Below are positions 13,681 to 18,194 of a stretch of 18,194 bases of DNA, in pieces (the stretch's first letter is position 1; every line of letters begins with the position of its first letter). Location of the stretch: the NCBI GenBank assembly GCA_964448015.1, contig CAYUUV010000019.1:1-18194 (forward strand), given 5' to 3'. This DNA comes from JACKGS01 sp964448015. Lineage in GTDB: Bacteria; Patescibacteriota; Saccharimonadia; Saccharimonadales; UBA7683. The notes under the pieces are model-generated. The model was given only the letters and a program-made list of their open reading frames with translations, was not told the DNA's origin and made no database searches. The position numbers were made by a program, and so were the translations under genes.

Positions 13681-15804
13681 ATGTCATCACAAATTATAAA
13701 TCCGTTCGGTAAAGACAAGATTGTTGTTGAGACCGAACTATGTGGTAAAACGCTCAAATTTGAAGTCAACAGAGTTGGCTTTAGAAGCACTGCATCAGTG
13801 CTGGTCAGCTACGGCGATACGGTTGTTCTTGGTACCGCTATGGTAGGCACAAAACCAATCAGCGGCATGGACTACTTCCCGCTTTCAATTGATTATGAAG
13901 AAAAGTTTTATGCAGCTGGAAAAATCAGCGGCAGCCGGTTCATAAAACGAGAAGGTCGCCCAAGTGACGAAGCAATTTTGATTGGTCGCTTGATCGATCG
14001 CCCAATTCGTCCACTCTTTCCAAAAGGCTATCGCCAAGAGGTGCAGGGCATTGCTACGGTGCTTTCTATGGATCCTGCCTTCCGCCCAGATATGATTGCC
14101 ATGATCGCAACCAGCACCGCCTTGATGCTGACAGGTGCCCCGTTTGACGGCCCAGTCGCCGGTCTTCGTGTAGCACTCGTCAACGGTGAATTTAAAGCTT
14201 TTGCTTCCCGTGAAGAACTAGAAACTAGCGAACTCGACTTGGTTGTTGCCGGCACCAAAGATGCCATTATTATGGTTGAAGCGGGTGCCAGCGAAGTTTC
14301 TGAGCAAATTGTTGGCGATGGTCTCGCTTGGGCGCATGAAATGATGCAACCTGCGATTGCCTTGCAGCAAGAACTAGCCACGCAGTTAAGTCCTGAAAAG
14401 TTAGCATACGAACTTGTACTGCCAAATGGGGACATTCAAAAAGAGGTCAACACTTGGGTAGAAGGTAAACTGGGCGAAGATCTGCGTAAGCCGTATCCGG
14501 AGCGCAATGAATTAATTTCTGTACTCAAGGCTGAATTCCATGAGTTCATGAAGCAGCAGCACGGTGAAGAAGAGTACAAAGAGCTTCACGGTGAATATGA
14601 CGAGGCCTTCACGAAGGCGCTGCATGAAGATGTCCGCAAAGGAATTGTGGCAGATCAAACCCGTCCAGATGGTCGGGCGCTTGATGAAATCCGCCCCTTA
14701 AGTTCTGAAATTGGCTTCTTGCCACGAGCCCACGGTTCAAGCTTGTTCACACGCGGTATGACACAGGCCATGAATATTGTGACGCTGGCGCCACTGAGCT
14801 ACGCACAGTTAGTAGATACCATGGAAGTTAACGACGGTGAACGCCGCTACATGCATCACTACAATGCACCGGGTTGGACGGTAGGCGAGGTGCGTCGACT
14901 TGGTTCACCAGGACGACGCGAAATTGGCCACGGCTACTTGGCAGAACGAGCGCTAACGGCTGTACTACCTGCAGTTGAAGATTTTCCGTACGCAATTCGT
15001 GCAGTGACCGAAATTATGTCTCAGAACGGCTCAACAAGTATGGCAGCCACCTGTTCAAGCTGTTTGGCACTCATGGACGCTGGCGTGCCGTTGAAGCGAC
15101 CAGTTTCTGGCATTGCTATGGGTCTGATGATGGATGGTGATACACCGTACGTGCTTTCAGACATTGCTGATGCTGAAGACTTCGCTGGCGACATGGACTT
15201 CAAGGTAACAGGTACCGAAAAGGGCATCACAGCTCTTCAGATGGATATGAAAGTACATGGTTTGCCAGTAGAAATTCTCCGCGAAGCCTTGGAAAAGGGT
15301 AAAGTTGGCCGCGCGAAGATTCTAGAACACATGATCAGTATTATTGCTGAGCCGCGTTCTGCAATTTCTGAGCACGCTCCACGCATTGAAAAGATTAAGA
15401 TCAACCCAGAAAAAATCGGTGCGATTATTGGTAAGGGTGGCGAAATGATCAACAAGATCACTTCTGAAACTGGTGCTGAAATCGACATCAAAGATGACGG
15501 GTTGGTAACGGTTGCTGCTGTAAATACCGAAGCAATTGAAAAAGCCCTCACTTGGATTCAAGGTTTGGTAGAAGAACCAGAAGTTGGCAAAATCTACACT
15601 GGTAAAGTAGTCAAAGTTATGGACTTCGGCGCCTTCGTCAACTTCATGCCAGGTGTTGACGGCATGGTGCACATTTCAGAACTGGCCGAAGGCCGGGTAG
15701 AAAAAGTTACCGACGTCGTAAATGAAGGCGATGAAGTGCAAGTTAAACTCATGGCAATCGATGATCGTGGCCGCATGAACCTCTCAATCAAGGAAGCACA
15801 GTAG
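13681..15804 (+). CDS. pnp: Polyribonucleotide nucleotidyltransferase (PNPase)
   Basis: PNPase is a trimeric 3'-5' exoribonuclease that uses phosphate and degrades mRNA. All domains are present in the 707 residues: RNase PH domain 1 (about 10-220, with DYEEKFYAAGK and RLIDRPIRPLFPKGY), a helical linker, RNase PH domain 2 (about 320-545), KH (about 568-629, with IGAIIGKGGEMIN) and S1 (about 636-704, with DFGAFVNFMPGVDGMVHISE). The catalytic acids of E. coli D486 and D492 and Lys494 correspond to D500, D506 and K508 in EDFAGDMDFK. ATG 13681 has AAAGGA about eight bases upstream; an earlier in-frame ATG at 13588 lies inside the leader hairpin and is rejected. Likely self-regulated through that hairpin (inference). 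Confidence 0.97.
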   Translation: MSSQIINPFGKDKIVVETELCGKTLKFEVNRVGFRSTASVLVSYGDTVVLGTAMVGTKPISGMDYFPLSIDYEEKFYAAGKISGSRFIKREGRPSDEAILIGRLIDRPIRPLFPKGYRQEVQGIATVLSMDPAFRPDMIAMIATSTALMLTGAPFDGPVAGLRVALVNGEFKAFASREELETSELDLVVAGTKDAIIMVEAGASEVSEQIVGDGLAWAHEMMQPAIALQQELATQLSPEKLAYELVLPNGDIQKEVNTWVEGKLGEDLRKPYPERNELISVLKAEFHEFMKQQHGEEEYKELHGEYDEAFTKALHEDVRKGIVADQTRPDGRALDEIRPLSSEIGFLPRAHGSSLFTRGMTQAMNIVTLAPLSYAQLVDTMEVNDGERRYMHHYNAPGWTVGEVRRLGSPGRREIGHGYLAERALTAVLPAVEDFPYAIRAVTEIMSQNGSTSMAATCSSCLALMDAGVPLKRPVSGIAMGLMMDGDTPYVLSDIADAEDFAGDMDFKVTGTEKGITALQMDMKVHGLPVEILREALEKGKVGRAKILEHMISIIAEPRSAISEHAPRIEKIKINPEKIGAIIGKGGEMINKITSETGAEIDIKDDGLVTVAAVNTEAIEKALTWIQGLVEEPEVGKIYTGKVVKVMDFGAFVNFMPGVDGMVHISELAEGRVEKVTDVVNEGDEVQVKLMAIDDRGRMNLSIKEAQ

Positions 15805-15860
15805 TTAGACAAGTTTGTTATTCGTAAACGTATCTATGCACAGAAAGGTTGGTAAAGAGT

Positions 15861-16289
15861 ATGTTTCAAAAGTTTAACAATCTCGGTTTAGATGAGACAA
15901 TACCAAGGTTAATACGTCCAAGACGGCTTCATATGTGGTGGCCTCTCGGTCCCACAAAACGGGCCATCTTATCTACTCCATCTGCACTTGTATTCGAACA
16001 CTACTTATTCATGGCTATTGGGTTCATACTCTTGCCATTTGCCAATATAGGCTTCGTGTATTTTTTAGTCAAAGGCTTTACGAGTGGTAGGTTACTACAA
16101 TTAGAGCTGGATACGATGGTCATTTATATAGGAGTGGCATGCCTGACACTTTTACTTAACGGTGGAATAATATTACAACTGCCCGCAACCCTTTACTTAC
16201 TAAAAAATCGTAAAAAATGGATTGAGCAACAACAGGTAATGGCTCATCAACCAGAAAATCAAAATAACAGTATGTCGCAAGGTGTCTAG
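15861..16289 (+). CDS. Small two-span membrane protein
   Basis: This unrecognised 142-residue protein has two clear hydrophobic spans (about residues 49-71 and 87-113), a basic N-terminal region (RLIRPRRLH, about 16-24) and a polar Gln/Asn-rich C-terminus, which suggests both ends face the cytoplasm. I place the start at ATG 15861; AAAGG (15844-15848) is 12 bases upstream, and a TTG at 15849 would overlap that site. It follows pnp by 56 bp with no strong terminator or promoter visible, so it may be read from the pnp transcript. It is followed by a second small membrane protein 23 bp later. Confidence 0.6.
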   Translation: MFQKFNNLGLDETIPRLIRPRRLHMWWPLGPTKRAILSTPSALVFEHYLFMAIGFILLPFANIGFVYFLVKGFTSGRLLQLELDTMVIYIGVACLTLLLNGGIILQLPATLYLLKNRKKWIEQQQVMAHQPENQNNSMSQGV

Positions 16290-16312
16290 CTGAAATAGTA
16301 GCAAGGAGAAGT

Positions 16313-16570
16313 ATGTTCTTAGGTGAAAAAGATCCAGATCATAAGCCACCAGGTAAAAACTTCATTATTCAATTGAAGAATGTTGCTTTGTACGCGCTCA
16401 TAGTCTCTGCTATATTCCTTTCAAAATTTGCACTTGTGCTTGCCTTGGCAGTTGCCGCTATCCTAATAGCTTATGATATCTATCTTTTTGTAACAAAACA
16501 GACCTACATGCAGTTTTTACATCAGAAAAAAATAGCTAATGAAGCAAAGATTGCGAAATACAAGAAATGA
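16313..16570 (+). CDS. Small two-span membrane protein
   Basis: The 85-residue protein has two hydrophobic spans (about 22-40 and 41-60) with a short turn at Ser-Lys, and a basic, helical C-terminal tail (MQFLHQKKIANEAKIAKYKK). A good AAGGAG lies four to five bases upstream of ATG 16313. Its stop overlaps the start of the first acetyltransferase gene in ATGA (16567-16570), which implies translational coupling. I do not recognise the family. The pairing with the preceding two-span protein suggests they may act together in the membrane; that is inference. Confidence 0.65.
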   Translation: MFLGEKDPDHKPPGKNFIIQLKNVALYALIVSAIFLSKFALVLALAVAAILIAYDIYLFVTKQTYMQFLHQKKIANEAKIAKYKK

Positions 16571-17118
16571 GTAAGACTCCAGCCGCATACGAAGGCGTGA
16601 TGCTACAAGAGTTTGTGGTGGATGAACACATTTTGGTTCGACCACTTGTTGTTGAGGATTTTGAGAGAATTTTTGAGATCCTTGAGGTTGATGCTGATAT
16701 TCGTGATCATGTTGGATTATTTGGGGATTGCGATACACTTGAACGCCTAAAAGAAAAATTGGCTGATCAGATTGCACATGGCGCACTCAGATATGCAATT
16801 ATGCTAGATGGAATGCTTGTAGGCTACATTGGTATTCACCAAGATCCAGACGAAGACAAGTTCGTGCAGTACATCATCAGTGATTTTCTTGCGAGCGAGT
16901 TTCGGGGCCAGGGAATTATGACAAAAGCGTTGCAAGTGCTTCTTGAAGAGGCTGAAAAGAATTTACAAATTGATCGGTTTAGCGCATGGGTAGAAGAAGG
17001 CAATCCTGCGAGTGCAAAAGTGTTAGAGCGTCTCGGCTTTGCCCATACGAGTATTCCATATAAAGATAGCAAAGGCAGAACAAGCTGGGATTATATTCGC
17101 GAGGTAAAAGGTGAGTGA
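16567..17118 (+). CDS. GNAT acetyltransferase, RimJ/RimL-like, copy 1
   Basis: GNAT enzymes move an acetyl group from acetyl-CoA to an amine, such as a protein N-terminus or a small molecule. The 183-residue protein shows the order expected: ILVRPLVVEDFERIFEIL (22-39) at the first strand and helix, LRYAIMLDGMLVGYIGI (74-90), the acetyl-CoA pyrophosphate loop FRGQGIMTKAL (112-122), and NPASAKVLERLGF (146-158). All match the RimJ/RimL/SpeG-type branch. The acetyl acceptor is unknown. It begins within the stop of the small membrane gene (ATGA) and its own stop overlaps the next GNAT gene by 8 bp. Confidence 0.88.
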   Translation: MSKTPAAYEGVMLQEFVVDEHILVRPLVVEDFERIFEILEVDADIRDHVGLFGDCDTLERLKEKLADQIAHGALRYAIMLDGMLVGYIGIHQDPDEDKFVQYIISDFLASEFRGQGIMTKALQVLLEEAEKNLQIDRFSAWVEEGNPASAKVLERLGFAHTSIPYKDSKGRTSWDYIREVKGE

Positions 17119-17701
17119 AGTCACAGTAGTACAAAGTGGGAATCTGCACGATATCGAAGCTTTGTCTGAGATCACCGTAAGAGATGGCATTAGTTTGCGG
17201 CCAATGAGAGCTACTGACGCCAATCAACTGCTTAATATCTTGAGCAAAGATGATTCTATTAGGGAAAATGTTTCGATAGCTGCCAAAATGCATTCACCAG
17301 AAGATGTCGAACGAGAGACGATGGAAATGGAAGCTGATCCTGAATGTATACGCTATGCGATTGTGAACGAAAACGATTTGTGTATTGGCCTCGTATCGCT
17401 ATGGCTCGATCCGGGGTTCTTCGGACAGACTCCACTACCAGATACCTACGGTTTCGGATATTTTTTAGATCCAGATGAGCGAGGCGGCGGTGTTGTCACA
17501 GATTCAGTGAGACAATTAATGACAGTTGCAGCTAATAGCATTCCAAATATTCAAGCTTTCACAGCTTTTTGCGTAGATCAAAATCTAGATAGCATTGCAG
17601 TACTTACAAAGTTAGGGTTCCAACCGACAGACAATCTATATCCAGAACCAGATAATGGGTGGTTGGAGCGTCAGTATGTGAGAGATTTAGAGAATGAGTA
17701 A
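17111..17701 (+). CDS. GNAT acetyltransferase, copy 2 (diverged)
   Basis: This 196-residue protein is a paralogue of the preceding gene: ISLRPMRATDANQLLNIL (27-44) aligns with ILVRPLVVEDFERIFEIL, followed in both by a D-x-IR-[DE]-x-V run; LDSIAVLTKLGF (159-170) aligns with the NPASAKVLERLGF motif. The acetyl-CoA loop is altered, ERGGGVVTDSV (123-133), lacking the usual RGxG[IV]-[AT] spacing seen in copy 1, so activity may be changed. It starts at GTG 17111, with GAGG six bases upstream and an 8-bp overlap with copy 1. Its own stop overlaps the next gene by 8 bp. Confidence 0.78.
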   Translation: MSEVTVVQSGNLHDIEALSEITVRDGISLRPMRATDANQLLNILSKDDSIRENVSIAAKMHSPEDVERETMEMEADPECIRYAIVNENDLCIGLVSLWLDPGFFGQTPLPDTYGFGYFLDPDERGGGVVTDSVRQLMTVAANSIPNIQAFTAFCVDQNLDSIAVLTKLGFQPTDNLYPEPDNGWLERQYVRDLENE

Positions 17702-18194
17702 TCCATACCTCTTTCTTATGCTTGGGGTGCCAGGTTCTGGCAAGAGTTATTTTGCTGAGAATTTGGCAAGGGAACTCGGTGCGATTCATTTAAATAGTGA
17801 TGCGATGCGGCTGGCGATTTTTAAGTCTCGGGAAGAGACGGATAGAATTTATCATTCTGGTGATCGGCCAGCCCTGAACACCTATACCTTCGGGGCGCTG
17901 AACTACGCGGCTCGCAGTGCGCTTAAAAGCGGCACGAGTGTGATCTACGACGCAAACAATAACACTAAACAGGAACGGCTTGATATCATTGCAGCAATGC
18001 AAAGTGATGATTTCCAAACAATTATCATTTGGGTGCAGACTCCAAAGGATGCGGCAGTGCAGCGAGCGCAGGAGCGACAGGAATCAGGAACACAACGTAG
18101 GCTCTCATCAGATGAAGCCGAGGCGTATATTGCAAAGATTGCCTCTGAAATTGAATTCCCTGATGCAACTGAACATCTCATAACAATTGATGGC
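17694..18194 (+). CDS. P-loop (AAA_33/zeta-like) kinase, 3' end cut by window
   Basis: The frame runs from ATG 17694 to the last base (167 codons) with no stop, so the gene continues outside. LMLGVPGSGKSYFAE (8-22) holds a Walker A motif; NSDAMRLAIF (34-43) and VIYDANNNTKQERLDII (83-99) are typical of small nucleotide- or sugar-kinase P-loop proteins that include polynucleotide kinases and zeta-type proteins. RAQERQESGT (125-134) resembles the lid region. The phosphate acceptor cannot be told. The start overlaps the previous stop in ATGAGTAA, completing a run of four coupled genes. No epsilon-like antitoxin is seen, so a toxin role is not claimed. Confidence 0.82.
   Translation, partial: MSNPYLFLMLGVPGSGKSYFAENLARELGAIHLNSDAMRLAIFKSREETDRIYHSGDRPALNTYTFGALNYAARSALKSGTSVIYDANNNTKQERLDIIAAMQSDDFQTIIIWVQTPKDAAVQRAQERQESGTQRRLSSDEAEAYIAKIASEIEFPDATEHLITIDG

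Noticed and set aside
17694..18194. Zeta-type toxin of a toxin-antitoxin pair
   Set aside because: The P-loop kinase resembles that superfamily, but no epsilon-like antitoxin is adjacent; the preceding genes are acetyltransferases.

Overview
The window looks like chromosomal DNA from a small-genome bacterium that uses the standard genetic code; several genes stop at TGA. The gene set and style suggest the Candidate Phyla Radiation, with Saccharibacteria (TM7) the most likely group. Signs of this are compact and overlapping genes, an S20 gene convergent with holA, a TruB without a PUA domain, an LssY_C membrane protein, and many short orphan proteins. The phylum is an inference from gene content, not a measured placement.

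Layout. 140-2353: an LssY_C membrane protein overlaps DNA polymerase III delta (holA), which converges on rpsT (S20, with a long Ala/Lys/Pro tail) across a shared terminator. 2447-5508: rpsT diverges from a DHH-like protein whose metal-ligand motifs look lost and which carries a ~400-residue proline-rich tail; truB follows. 5540-7025: a kinase-fold protein converges on a NUDIX hydrolase. 7237-8974: a leftward pair made of an unrecognised protein and a glutamate-cysteine-ligase-like (GCS2) enzyme, headed by a perfect 12-bp inverted repeat over the promoter. 9049-10817: an ABC-F ATPase preceded by a 16-codon leader ORF and mutually exclusive hairpins. 10814-12553: a tail-anchored, low-complexity membrane protein, divergent from a 116-aa orphan. 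13114-15804: rpsO and pnp, separated by 300 bp that contain two copies of a dispersed repeat and a 140-nt nested hairpin. 15861-18194: a tightly packed run of two small membrane proteins, two paralogous GNAT acetyltransferases and a P-loop kinase cut by the window end.

Much of the window serves RNA and translation: S20, S15, pseudouridine synthase, PNPase and ABC-F. The most notable signals are regulatory or structural: (1) a REP/MITE-like repeat and other intergenic-type sequence inserted in frame inside truB, with a diverged inverted copy forming the core of the pnp leader hairpin; (2) an attenuator-like leader on the ABC-F gene; (3) a probable operator on the GCS2 operon; (4) promoters placed so close to start codons that several transcripts may be leaderless.

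No CRISPR array, insertion sequence with transposase, rRNA or tRNA was seen.
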